DNA of 46,392 nucleotides, taken from contig JAISSQ010000043.1 of assembly GCA_031273045.1 (NCBI GenBank), positions 1 to 46,392 of the forward strand, written 5' to 3'. Shown here piece by piece: positions 36,981 through 46,245 of this stretch (positions are counted from its first letter, which is position 1; the number at the start of each line of letters is the position of its first letter). A program made the position numbers and the translations under genes. Under the pieces are notes generated by a model. That model was not told where the DNA came from. It made no database searches and worked only from the letters and a program-made list of their open reading frames with translations. The DNA is from Puniceicoccales bacterium (GTDB taxonomy: Bacteria > Verrucomicrobiota > Verrucomicrobiia > Opitutales > UBA953).

Positions 36981-38561
36981 ATGAAATTTTCTGAAGATTT
37001 TCCCGAAGATGGAAACGGCGGCGGCGTCTGTGCCGGAGACGGTCGTGCCGGTGGTGCCGGTGGCACTGGCACCGGTGCCGGCGTTGCCGACGACAAGCCA
37101 ACCCCCGCCGTCGGTGGTGCCCCGTCCGTCCGTCCGCCGGCGTCGCCGACGACTAACGCCTGCAAACTTTGCTCGCCGCTTGGCGCGTGTCTGGCGTTTC
37201 GCGGTGTTCGCGGCGCAATGCCGTTTCTGCACGGCTCGCAGGGCTGCGCGACCTACATCCGCCGCTACGTCATCTCGCATTTCCGCGAACCGCTCGACAT
37301 CGCCGCCTCGAATTTTTCCGAGACCAGCGCGGTCTTCGGCGGCGGGCTGAACGTCCGCCTCGGCCTCGAAAACGTCATCCGCCAATACAAGCCGGAACTC
37401 GTCGGCCTCGCGACGACCTGTTTGAGCGAAACCATCGGCGAAAACCTCGCCGGTCACCTCCACGATTTTCACGACGAGCACGCCGACGGCACCGTCGCCG
37501 GCGTCGCGATACCGCCGGTGGTGAGCGTCTCCTGCGCAAGTTACAAGGGCACCCACGCCGAAGGTTTTCACAAAGCCGTGCGCGGTTTGGTGGAGCAGTT
37601 GGTGGGGAGCGACGGATTATCTCCCCGCTCCCCGCTCCCCCCTCCCCGCTCCCTTGCCCTTTTCCCAAATTTCGTTTCGCCCGAAGACCTCCGCGAACTG
37701 CGCACTGTCGCCGCCACATTTGCGCTGCCGGTGACGCTCGTGCCTGATTACTCCGACACCCTCGACGGTCCCGCGTGGGCGGACTACGAAAAACTCCCCG
37801 CCGGCGGCACCAGCGTTGACGAAATCCGCGCTCTCGCCGGTGCCCCCGCCGCCATTGAGTTCGGACGCTCACTCGCCTTCTGGCCGCGCACCGCCGCCAC
37901 CATTCTCGCCGAACGCTGCGGCGTCCCCGCGCACCGCATCGGACTACCCATCGGCATTCGCGAAACCGATAAGTTTATGCAGGTGCTCGCCGGCACTTCC
38001 TCCCCGCTGCCCGCTCCCTGCTCCCCGCTCCCTTCCCTGCTCCCTCCCGCTATCGCCGCGCAACGCGGCCGCTTCCTCGACTCCCTTGCCGACGCCCACA
38101 AATACGTCTTCGAGAAACGCGCCGTCGTCTTCGGCGAGGAAGACCTCGTCGCCGGCCTTGCCGCGCTATTGGCGGAAATCGGCGTCGTGCCGGTCGTGTG
38201 CGCCACCGGCGGACACAGCGGACACTTTCGCGAAGCCGTCCTCGCCGCCGCGCCGGAACTCGCCCCCCGCGCCGACGCCGGTGAAATCGTCATCCGCGAC
38301 AATTGCGACTTCGACGAAATCGCCGCCGACGCCCGCGCCCTGCGCCCCGACTTCCTGCTCGGTTCGAGCAAGGGCTACAAACTCGCGCGCGAACTCGGCG
38401 TCCCGCTCATTCGCTGCGGTTTTCCCATTCACGACCGCATCGGCGCACAGCGCGTCCGGCACCTCTGCTACACCGGTGCCCAGTCGCTTTTTGACCGCAT
38501 CACGAACGCCTTGCTTGAACGCAAGCAAGACGCCTCGCCGATTGGCTACTCCTACCTCTGA
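36981..38561 (+). CDS. Nitrogenase component 1-type protein, NifK/NifN-like, without a visible partner gene
   Basis: The 526-residue protein belongs to the nitrogenase MoFe/cofactor-scaffold family. Cys64 (CSPLGA), Cys89 (GSQGCATY) and Cys147 (ATTCLSETIGENL) are spaced 25 and 58 residues apart, the same as P-cluster ligands Cys70, Cys95 and Cys153 of Azotobacter NifK. SHFREPLDIAASNFSETSAVFGGG and the late VPLIRCGFPIHDRIG plus C-terminal IGYSYL also fit NifK or NifN of anaerobes. About 60 N-terminal residues are a low-complexity extension, and two CCCCGCT heptamer arrays code inserts (near 215-225 and 340-355). No nifH, nifD or nifE lies in the window, and both flanking genes are on the other strand, so it is monocistronic. 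It may be a nifN separated from its cluster or a nitrogenase-like protein of another role. Start ATG 36981 is the most plausible; 36924 is possible. Confidence 0.85.
   Translation: MKFSEDFPEDGNGGGVCAGDGRAGGAGGTGTGAGVADDKPTPAVGGAPSVRPPASPTTNACKLCSPLGACLAFRGVRGAMPFLHGSQGCATYIRRYVISHFREPLDIAASNFSETSAVFGGGLNVRLGLENVIRQYKPELVGLATTCLSETIGENLAGHLHDFHDEHADGTVAGVAIPPVVSVSCASYKGTHAEGFHKAVRGLVEQLVGSDGLSPRSPLPPPRSLALFPNFVSPEDLRELRTVAATFALPVTLVPDYSDTLDGPAWADYEKLPAGGTSVDEIRALAGAPAAIEFGRSLAFWPRTAATILAERCGVPAHRIGLPIGIRETDKFMQVLAGTSSPLPAPCSPLPSLLPPAIAAQRGRFLDSLADAHKYVFEKRAVVFGEEDLVAGLAALLAEIGVVPVVCATGGHSGHFREAVLAAAPELAPRADAGEIVIRDNCDFDEIAADARALRPDFLLGSSKGYKLARELGVPLIRCGFPIHDRIGAQRVRHLCYTGAQSLFDRITNALLERKQDASPIGYSYL
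37622..37655. repeat. CCCCGCT heptamer array 1 in the NifK/NifN-like gene
   Basis: Four to five heptamers encode SPRSPLPPPRSLAL between two conserved parts of the first Rossmann-like domain. Confidence 0.85.
38002..38051. repeat. CCCCGCT heptamer array 2 in the NifK/NifN-like gene
   Basis: Six to seven degenerate heptamers encode SSPLPAPCSPLPSLLPP, a second insert in the same protein, just before AIAAQRGRFLDSLADAHKYVF. Confidence 0.82.
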
Positions 38562-38573
38562 CGCGCCCGCGCG

Positions 38574-40043
<1,470 letters not shown>

Positions 40044-40144
40044 TTGTTTCAGGTGTTTGGCGTGGTTTGCGTGGTTGTCGGTTGTGTTTTTTGACGTTCA
40101 CGTGGAACGGCGGCGGTGTGCGCGCGCAACGGCGGGGCATTGCG

Positions 40145-40888
40145 CTAACCGGCGCCGGCGGCTCGACGCAGAAAATTCGCGTAGAGCCGCAACCCGGCGG
40201 ACTGGCTTTTTTCGGGGTGAAACTGCGTTGCGAAGCAGTTGCCGGCGCGGACTCCGCTCGTGAACCGGCGGCCGTATTCGGTCTCGCACCACACGAGCGC
40301 GTCGGGCGCGCCATCGAGATAATAACTGTGCACAAAATAGAACGACTCGCCCCCCGCGCGCACACCGTCGGTGAGCGGCGCACCGGCGCGGAAAACCGCC
40401 GTGTTCCAGCCCATGTGCGGAATTTTCAGCGGGGAACGGGGACGGGCACCGGCGGCGGTGGTGGCGGCTCCGGCGGCGGCACCGGCGGTGCTCTCCGCGT
40501 CGAAGCGGAACCGCTTGATGCGCCCGGGAAAAATCCCCAGCCCCCGCGTGTCGCCCTCCTCGGAGTGCTCGAACAACGCCTGCAAACCGAGACAAATCCC
40601 GAAAAACGGCCTGTCGGCGGCGACCCAGTCGCGAATCAACGCGTCGAACCCCGTCGCCTTCAACCGCGCCATGCAATCCGCAATCGCCCCCTGACCGGGG
40701 AACACCAACGCGCGCGCACCGCCGGCACCACCGGTGACGCCACCGGTGACGACTTCCTTCGGCTCGGCAACGATTGAGACCGCCGCGCCGCACCGTTCAA
40801 AGGCGCGGGCGACACTTCGCAGGTTGCCCATCCCATAATCAATAAGAGCAACGGGAACTGTTGTTGAGCCGGCGGGAGAGTTCGTCAT
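40145..40888 (-). CDS. hisH: Imidazole glycerol phosphate synthase, glutaminase subunit HisH
   Basis: Supplies ammonia from glutamine to HisF in histidine synthesis. The 247-residue protein has [32 protein letters not shown], the class I amidotransferase nucleophile Cys99 in [20 protein letters not shown], and His224 and Glu226 in [10 protein letters not shown]. Two low-complexity inserts lie at about 49-58 ([10 protein letters not shown]) and 133-152 ([19 protein letters not shown]), making it longer than the usual 200-215 residues. hisF is not in the window. Upstream of the ATG at 40888 no clear ribosome binding site is seen. Confidence 0.95.
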   Translation of the reverse strand: MTNSPAGSTTVPVALIDYGMGNLRSVARAFERCGAAVSIVAEPKEVVTGGVTGGAGGARALVFPGQGAIADCMARLKATGFDALIRDWVAADRPFFGICLGLQALFEHSEEGDTRGLGIFPGRIKRFRFDAESTAGAAAGAATTAAGARPRSPLKIPHMGWNTAVFRAGAPLTDGVRAGGESFYFVHSYYLDGAPDALVWCETEYGRRFTSGVRAGNCFATQFHPEKSQSAGLRLYANFLRRAAGAG

Positions 40889-41008
40889 TTCGCATAAGGA
40901 GAGTAAAAGCCGCGCGCACGCGCGGGAAAGTGTCGTATCGCCGTCACGCCCAACAGCGCGGCGGCGAAAACGGAAAAAAATAGCGAACCCGCGCCCTTGG
41001 CAAGACGT

Positions 41009-41119
41009 TTTTAGAGAAAGCAAGGCGGCTACGCCGCACCACCCCCAAGCCGACTTGAAAGTCGGTGCTCCATGAGTGTGGCACTCCATGTGTGTGGCGT
41101 TCCATGTGTGTAGCCGCCT
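41009..41119. repeat. Nested palindromic repeat, half copy D
   Basis: Only the right half of the element is present. It starts at the T-rich loop (TTTTTAGAGAAAGC), then the inner arm GGCGGCTACGCCGC and the outer arm with GCCGACTTGAAAGTCGG (about 41049-41065). Three tandem CTCCATGTGTGTGGC-type units follow. The left arm is missing here. Left-end tandem units (ATGGAGTGCC, ATGGAGCGCC) appear separately at about 41385-41436. Confidence 0.85.
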
Positions 41120-41384
41120 GACAATAACAATCCTTTTCAAAAACATGCCCACTCATCAAAAAAAACGCCCAAAAATCATGCAAAATCATGTAAATCATGT
41201 CAGAAATTCTGTCTTTTTGGTTTTTCGTCTTCTTTTATGCTTTATCAAGATTTTAAGACATGATTACAGGATTGGACATGATGTTTGGGGATGCTTATCA
41301 GCGAAATCCTGTTAATCCTGTTAAAAACGAGAAGGTGACCCCAGCGGCGGCCCGATGCGGGGCAGAGCCCTGCGCTCCCAATGC
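41120..41384. repeat. AT-rich intergenic island with 11-bp AATCATG/AATCCTG repeats
   Basis: In sharp contrast to the surroundings, this 265-bp stretch is AT-rich and non-coding. It has three direct AATCATG units near 41174-41200, a small AGAAATTCT palindrome, inverted CATGATTACAGGATTGGACATGAT around 41258-41283 (read in two halves), and two tandem AATCCTGTT units near 41305-41323. The arrangement can fold into a large imperfect stem. Similar 'aggattaacaggatt' intergenic repeats are known from several unrelated bacteria. No protein start is evident within it. Confidence 0.65.
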
Positions 41385-41436
41385 CGCGCTACACACATGG
41401 AGTGCCGCACATGGAGCGCCACACACTGGGAGCGCC
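41385..41436. repeat. Orphan left-end units of the palindromic repeat
   Basis: Three short tandem units of ATGGAGTGCCGCAC / ATGGAGCGCCACAC / TGGGAGCGCC type match the left flank of copies A and C. They lie about 60 bp before leuD without the palindromic core. Confidence 0.7.
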
Positions 41437-41495
41437 GCCGGCAACGGCTTTGCGCTTTCAACACCGCCCTGCATGAGGCACCTTTCGCGCCAGAC

Positions 41496-42140
41496 ATGTC
41501 CCTCGCAAAAATCACAAAAATCACGGGAGAGGCGGTGGTCGTCGCCGGCGACGACATTGACACCGACCGCATCATCCCCGCCCGCTTCATGAAGGTCATC
41601 ACCTTCGACGGACTGGGAAAATTCGCCTTTTACGACGAGCGTTGGAACGCCGACGGCTCCGCGAAGCCGCACCCGCTCAACACCGCCGCCGACGCCGGCA
41701 TCGCGCCCAAAATCCTCGTTTCCGGCTTCAACTTCGGCTGCGGCAGTTCGCGCGAGCACGCCCCGCAATCGCTGCGGCGCGCCGGTTTCGAGGCAATCGT
41801 CGCCGGCAGTTTCGCGGAGATTTTCTTCGGCAACGCCACCACAATCGGGCTGCCGTGCGTGACCGCCGAGAAAGCGGTTCTCGCCGAAATCGCCGCGTTG
41901 CTCGAAACGTCGCCGGCGGTCGTGCTCACGCTCGACCTCGTCGCGCTGACGCTCACCGGCGGCGGCAAAACGTTCAAGGTCGCCATGCCCGAAAGCGCGC
42001 GCGAAGCGCTCACCGGCGGTCGCTGGGACGCCATCGCTGACCTGCTCGAAGGCGCGGACGCCGTCGCGCGCACCGCCGCCTCGCTACCCTACATCACCGG
42101 TGGTGCCACCGCTGCCGGTGACGCCGGCGTGGCGCGTTAA
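41496..42140 (+). CDS. leuD: 3-isopropylmalate dehydratase small subunit
   Basis: With LeuC it isomerises 2-isopropylmalate to 3-isopropylmalate in leucine synthesis. The 214-residue protein has VVVAGDDIDTDRIIPARFMK, the swivelling-domain motif SGFNFGCGSSREHAPQSL and FAEIFFGNATTIGLP, all standard for LeuD. The ATG at 41496 gives the normal length; upstream in-frame codons are repeat DNA. The C-terminal ITGGATAAGDAGVAR is repeat-coded. leuC is absent here, but a partial leuA lies at the right edge. Its TAA stop shares the bases TTAA with the stop of the convergent nadC. Confidence 0.95.
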   Translation: MSLAKITKITGEAVVVAGDDIDTDRIIPARFMKVITFDGLGKFAFYDERWNADGSAKPHPLNTAADAGIAPKILVSGFNFGCGSSREHAPQSLRRAGFEAIVAGSFAEIFFGNATTIGLPCVTAEKAVLAEIAALLETSPAVVLTLDLVALTLTGGGKTFKVAMPESAREALTGGRWDAIADLLEGADAVARTAASLPYITGGATAAGDAGVAR

Positions 42141-43174
42141 TCCCAGTCCATCCCGATGTCCACCCACGTCGCCTGATGGGTGAGCGCGCCGGTGGAAACG
42201 AAGTCGGGGCGTAGGCGCGCAATCGCCGGCAGCGTGTCGAGCGTGACGCCGCCGCTGACCTCCGTCCACGCGCGGTCGCCGACGAGCGCGAGCGCGTCCG
42301 CCAGCGCGGCGGGCGGAAAGTTGTCGAGCAGCACGACGTCGGCACCGGCGTCGAGCACCGGCGGCAGTTGCTCAATGGCGTCCACCTCGCACTCGACGGG
42401 CAAATCCGGTCGTGCGGCGCGGGCGCGGCGGACAAGCGCGGCGAGCCGTTCGCCGGCGGTGGCGCGACCGGCGGCGAGGTGGTTGTCCTTGAGCATGATG
42501 CGGTCGAAGAGACCGAGGCGGTGGTTCCAGCCGCCGCCGGTGGCGACGGCGTATTTTTCGAGCATGCGCCAGCCGGGCGTGGTCTTGCGCGTGTCGAGCA
42601 GACGCGTGGCCGTGCCGGCGAGGGCGGCGGCGTGGCAGAAGGTGTGTGTCGCGATGCCGGTGAGGCGTTGCAGGAAGTTGAGCAGGACGCGCTCCGCCAT
42701 GAGGAGCATCGTGGTGTCGCCCTCAATGGTGGCGAGCGCGTCGTCCCGTGCCACCGAGGCGCCGTCTTCGACCAACGGGTGCACCGTCAGGAGCGAACTC
42801 AAGCCCGATTTCTTGCCGAGATTGGGTGAGAACTGCGCGTATTGCATGAGGACTATCGGGACCAACGGCAGCCCGCACACGATGCAGTCGCGGCGCGCGC
42901 GCAGAACGGCTCGGCTCTCACCGGCAACGCCACCGGCAGTGCCACCGGTGCCACCGCCGGTGCCGGCGACGTTGCCGTCGCGGAGCAGTTCGGTGGTTGG
43001 GTCGCCGGCGCGCTCCGGGCGTTTGGCGAGACCGAGACCGCCGGTGTCCTCGTCCCGCGCGTGCTCGACGAGCGTTCGGACGTATTCGAGGTCGAGGTCC
43101 TTCCAGCGGAGCCGTCCTGCGAGCGCGTCCGAGAGTTTCAGGTTCTTCTTGCCGGTTGTGGGCGTTGCATTCAT
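42137..43174 (-). CDS. nadC: Nicotinate-nucleotide pyrophosphorylase (quinolinate phosphoribosyltransferase)
   Basis: Converts quinolinate and PRPP to nicotinate mononucleotide for NAD synthesis. The 345-residue protein has LVEHARDEDTGG at the N-terminal domain, CIVCGLPLVP, IEGDTTMLLMAERVLLNFLQRLTGIATHT, LLDTRKTTPGWRMLEKYAVATGGGWNHRLGLFDRIMLKDNH (the substrate-binding core) and VECEVDAIEQL. A Gly/Thr/Ala insert at about 66-85 (GNVAGTGGGTGGTAGGVAG) separates two conserved strands and explains the extra length over the usual 280-300. The first of two close ATGs is at 43174. Confidence 0.95.
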   Translation of the reverse strand: MNATPTTGKKNLKLSDALAGRLRWKDLDLEYVRTLVEHARDEDTGGLGLAKRPERAGDPTTELLRDGNVAGTGGGTGGTAGGVAGESRAVLRARRDCIVCGLPLVPIVLMQYAQFSPNLGKKSGLSSLLTVHPLVEDGASVARDDALATIEGDTTMLLMAERVLLNFLQRLTGIATHTFCHAAALAGTATRLLDTRKTTPGWRMLEKYAVATGGGWNHRLGLFDRIMLKDNHLAAGRATAGERLAALVRRARAARPDLPVECEVDAIEQLPPVLDAGADVVLLDNFPPAALADALALVGDRAWTEVSGGVTLDTLPAIARLRPDFVSTGALTHQATWVDIGMDWD

Positions 43175-43284
43175 TCGCGCGCCGTTTTAGCCACCGGTGG
43201 CGTTCACCGGCAACGCCGCAATGCCCCCGCGCCACCGGTGCTCTGTGTTGACACTCCGCGCGCTTTGGGCGACTGTGCGCGACC

Positions 43285-44508
43285 ATGAGTTCCACGGGAA
43301 AGCCCTGTCTTGAAAGCACCGCCGGCAGCACTGGCGAACCAAGCGGCGAGGCAGCCGGCGAGCAGTTTGGAAGTGCCGACGGAACTTTTTTGGAACACCC
43401 GTCCAATCGCACGACGCCGCGCATTTTCGTCGCCGCCACGCGCCAGAACGACGGCAAGACGACGACTTGCCTCGGTCTCTACGGCGCGTTGCGCCACTTG
43501 GGGCACAATGTCGGTTACATCAAGCCGGTCGCCCAGCGACTCATCGAGGTTGACGGGCATCTGGTGGACGAGGACACGCAACTCATCAGCGCGATTTACG
43601 ACGTGAACATCCCCATTCAGGCGATGAGTCCGATTGCCATCGATTCCTCGTTCACGCGCCGCTACCTCGACCATCCCGAAGAACTGCGTCCGGTGATTGT
43701 TGACCGGTTGTGCCGCGCGTTCGACTGCGCCGCGCGCGAAAAGGATATCGTGATTATCGAGGGGTCGGGACACGCCGGCGTCGGCTCGGTCTTCGACTGC
43801 TCGAACGCCCACTGCGCGGGCATTCTCGGCGCGAAATGCGTCCTCGTCGCCGGCGGTGGAATCGGTCGTCCCGTGGACGAAATCGCCATCAACAAGGCGC
43901 TGCTCGACCGCATGGGCGTCGAGTGCATCGGGGTCATCCTGAACAAGGTGCTCGCCGACAAAATCGAGTTCGTCCGCGAATACGTCGGACGCGGGTTGCG
44001 CCACCTCGGCGTGCCGCTAATCGGCGTCCTGCCGCTGGTCTCGCGCCTCGCCCGTCCGAACCTCTCGCAGGTGGTCAGCGAAATTGACGGGCGCTGGGTG
44101 AACTTTTTCCACGCCGAGCGCGGCAGCGACCGTGTGCTCAAAGTCATCATGGGCGCGATGTCCGCAAACACCATCGCCGACCACCTCGGACGCGGCGTGC
44201 TCGTCATCCTCCCCGGCGACCGCGACGACCTGCTCTACGCGCTCTCCGCCTACGCCTCGTCGTCCGACGACCCCGTCGCGTGCGGCATCATCCTCACCAA
44301 CAACCTCGTCCCCAAACAGCGCATCCTCGACATGCTCGCCAAGGCGCGAATCCCCGTCGTGCGCACCGAGGCGGAGAGTTTCACCGTGACCGCCAAAATC
44401 AACAACATGACCGTCAAAACGCAACCGGAGGACACGGACAAAATCCCGCACATCGAACGCATCGTCCGCGACAACATTGACCTCAACGGTCTGCTGCGGC
44501 GGTTGTGA
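43285..44508 (+). CDS. BioD-like P-loop plus DRTGG domain protein
   Basis: The 407-residue protein has a disordered, repeat-like N-terminus (about 1-44), then a dethiobiotin-synthetase-like P-loop domain (IFVAATRQNDGKTTTCLGLYGAL at 47-69; IVIIEGSGHAGVGSVFDCSNA; VLVAGGGIGRPVDEIAINKALL). A DRTGG domain follows (RVLKVIMGAMSANTIADHLGRGVLVILPGDRDDLLYAL...CGIILTNNLVPKQRIL). This pair equals the N-terminal regulatory half of long phosphotransacetylases and is also common as a stand-alone protein in many bacteria. The transacetylase domain is missing, so catalysis of acetyl transfer is not expected. A regulatory or nucleotide-sensing role is inferred from the family. It is followed by an MFS transporter gene after 60 bp. 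Confidence 0.87.
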   Translation: MSSTGKPCLESTAGSTGEPSGEAAGEQFGSADGTFLEHPSNRTTPRIFVAATRQNDGKTTTCLGLYGALRHLGHNVGYIKPVAQRLIEVDGHLVDEDTQLISAIYDVNIPIQAMSPIAIDSSFTRRYLDHPEELRPVIVDRLCRAFDCAAREKDIVIIEGSGHAGVGSVFDCSNAHCAGILGAKCVLVAGGGIGRPVDEIAINKALLDRMGVECIGVILNKVLADKIEFVREYVGRGLRHLGVPLIGVLPLVSRLARPNLSQVVSEIDGRWVNFFHAERGSDRVLKVIMGAMSANTIADHLGRGVLVILPGDRDDLLYALSAYASSSDDPVACGIILTNNLVPKQRILDMLAKARIPVVRTEAESFTVTAKINNMTVKTQPEDTDKIPHIERIVRDNIDLNGLLRRL

Positions 44509-44568
44509 GGGCGGGCACGCGAAAAAATCTTTCCACCGGCGTTGGCGGCGGCACTCTCCGCGCCCCGT

Positions 44569-46008
44569 ATGTCCTCCCCCGAAACTCCCGCCGGCAACGC
44601 AGTCGCCGGCACTGTTGCCGCTGTTGATGCGCCGCCCGAAAAAACGCCGCACACGATTTTTGCCGCGCTCGCCGCGATGTTCTTTTTGCAACTCTTCGTC
44701 TGGGGCGCGTGGTATGTCACCATTCCGCTCTGGCTCGCGAAAACGACGCTGCCGGCGGACTTCACCGCGTGGGTCGCCGGCGCATTCCCGTTTGTCGCCG
44801 GACTGCCGGCGTGGCTCAACGCCGCGCTCACGAACCTCTACACGTGGGTCTATACGGTGTGCCCGCTCTCGGCGATTATCTCGCCGCTCTTTCTCGGAAT
44901 GGTCGCCGACCGCTTCTTCGCGCCGCACAAGGTTTACGCCGTGCTGCACCTCATCGGCGCGGGCTTCGCGCTCGCCGTCCTCGCGCTGATTTCAAACGCC
45001 GGCGCCGGCGACACGTGGCTCGCGCCGGTGTTCGTCCTGCTGCTGCTCGGACACGCGCTGTGCTACATGCCCACGCTCGCGCTCGCCAACACCGTCGCCT
45101 TCCAGCACGTGCGCCGTTTGGAGACCGAGTTCCCGATTATCCGCGTGTTCGGCACGTTTGGCTGGATAGCCGCCGGCTTGGTCGTCGGAATGCCGTTGTT
45201 TGGCGAAGGGTTCACGGTTGCGCAGTTCCAAGTCGTCGCCGGTGCCGCCGTCATTCTCGGCGTGTTCGCGTTCTTCCTGCCCAAGACGGTTCCGCCGCTC
45301 AAAGGCAAGCAGACCAACATCAAGGAACTGCTCGGCGTGGAGGCGGTGTCGCTGCTGAAAGACCGCAACTTCGCCGTGTTCATGCTCTGCTCGCTGCTAA
45401 TCACGGTGTCGCTCGCCGGCTATTTCTCCAGCGCGGCGGAGTTCGTGAACTACGCGAAGTTCGACAATCCGGCGGCGACGATGACGCTCGGTCAGGTCTC
45501 CGAAGTGTTCTTCATGCTCGCGATGCCGCTGTTCTTCGCGCGGCTCGGAATCAAGAAAATGCTCGTGATTAGCATGGCGATGTGGCTGCTGCGCTACGGC
45601 GTGTTCGCCACCGCTGCCGACGGCGGCGTCAAGTGGCTCGTCATTCTCGGGCTGTTGATGCACGGCATCTGCTACGACTTCTTCTTCGTCGCCGGCTTCA
45701 TCTACGTTGACCGCGCCGCCGCCCGCGTCCGCGCGCAGGCGCAAGCGTTCTTCGTGCTCATCACACAGGGCGTCGGCATGATTATCGGCATGCACCTGTG
45801 CGGCGCGATTAAGACGGCGAACACGACCGTCACGACCGTCGCGGCGCAGGCGGCGACGGCTACCTCACCGGCGGTGCCGGCGACGACGGTCACGACCGTC
45901 GCTTGGGCGGCGACGTGGCTCCCGCTCGCCGGCATGGCACTCGTCGCCACCGTGCTCTTCGCGCTGTTCTTCAAAGAGCACGAGCCCCGAAGGGGCGGCA
46001 TAGCATAG
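44569..46008 (+). CDS. MFS transporter of the nucleoside:H+ symporter type
   Basis: The 479-residue integral membrane protein has about 12 hydrophobic helices. MFFLQLFVWGAWYVTIPLWL at the first helix, PLFLGMVADRFFAPHKVYAVLHL in the loop 2-3 region, LANTVAFQH...FPIIRVFGTFGWIAAGL and LLMHGICYDFFFVAGFIYVDR are features of the NupG/XapB-like nucleoside symporter family. Sugar-transporting relatives exist, so the substrate is open. A Thr/Val/Ala-rich stretch (TTVTTVAAQAATATSPAVPATTVTTV) between the last two helices is repeat-like. The last residues (EPRRGGIA) and the stop TAG are encoded by the left arm of the palindromic repeat that starts at 45983. Confidence 0.85.
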   Translation: MSSPETPAGNAVAGTVAAVDAPPEKTPHTIFAALAAMFFLQLFVWGAWYVTIPLWLAKTTLPADFTAWVAGAFPFVAGLPAWLNAALTNLYTWVYTVCPLSAIISPLFLGMVADRFFAPHKVYAVLHLIGAGFALAVLALISNAGAGDTWLAPVFVLLLLGHALCYMPTLALANTVAFQHVRRLETEFPIIRVFGTFGWIAAGLVVGMPLFGEGFTVAQFQVVAGAAVILGVFAFFLPKTVPPLKGKQTNIKELLGVEAVSLLKDRNFAVFMLCSLLITVSLAGYFSSAAEFVNYAKFDNPAATMTLGQVSEVFFMLAMPLFFARLGIKKMLVISMAMWLLRYGVFATAADGGVKWLVILGLLMHGICYDFFFVAGFIYVDRAAARVRAQAQAFFVLITQGVGMIIGMHLCGAIKTANTTVTTVAAQAATATSPAVPATTVTTVAWAATWLPLAGMALVATVLFALFFKEHEPRRGGIA

Positions 46009-46204
46009 GCAGGGGCGTTAGCCCCTGTTTTCGTCGTCCCCAACCACAATGCGAACCGCGAAGCGGTGGCATATAGCACCGAGGGCTCATGCCCTCGTTA
46101 CTGTATGCCACCGCTTCGCGGTTCACGGTTTTGTTTGCGCTATACAGGGGTTCCGTCGCTTCGCGACTTCACCCCTGCCTATGCGATGCCGCCCCTACGG
46201 GGCT
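45983..46204. repeat. Nested three-level inverted repeat overlapping a gene end
   Basis: The outer arms AGCCCCGAAGGGGCGGCATA (45983-46002, continuing to about 46016) and their complement (46170-46204) enclose a second pair, GAACCGCGAAGCGGTGGCAT (46052-46071) against 46105-46124. That pair encloses the hairpin GAGGGCTCATGCCCTC (46081-46096). Two side hairpins, GGGGCGTTAGCCCC (46012-46025) and GTCGCTTCGCGAC (46155-46167), are also present. It differs in sequence from copies A-D. The left arm supplies the stop codon of the MFS gene, and the structure may act as a terminator between convergent genes. Confidence 0.88.
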
Positions 46205-46207
46205 TGT

Positions 46208-46244
46208 CGCCACTGGCCACTGACCACTGGTCACTGGTCACTGC
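46208..46244. repeat. CACTGGT heptamer array
   Basis: Five tandem heptamers (CACTGGC, CACTGAC, CACTGGT, CACTGGT, CACTGCC) lie between the end of the large inverted repeat and the stop codon of the leuA fragment. Three related heptamers (CACCGGC, CACTGAC, CACTCCC) occur inside the GH38 gene at about 12856-12876. Confidence 0.85.
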
Positions 46245-46245
46245 C

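Noticed and set aside
43285-44508. Dethiobiotin synthetase (bioD) or full phosphotransacetylase (pta)
   Set aside because: The P-loop domain is followed by a DRTGG domain, unlike BioD, and the catalytic transacetylase domain of Pta is absent.
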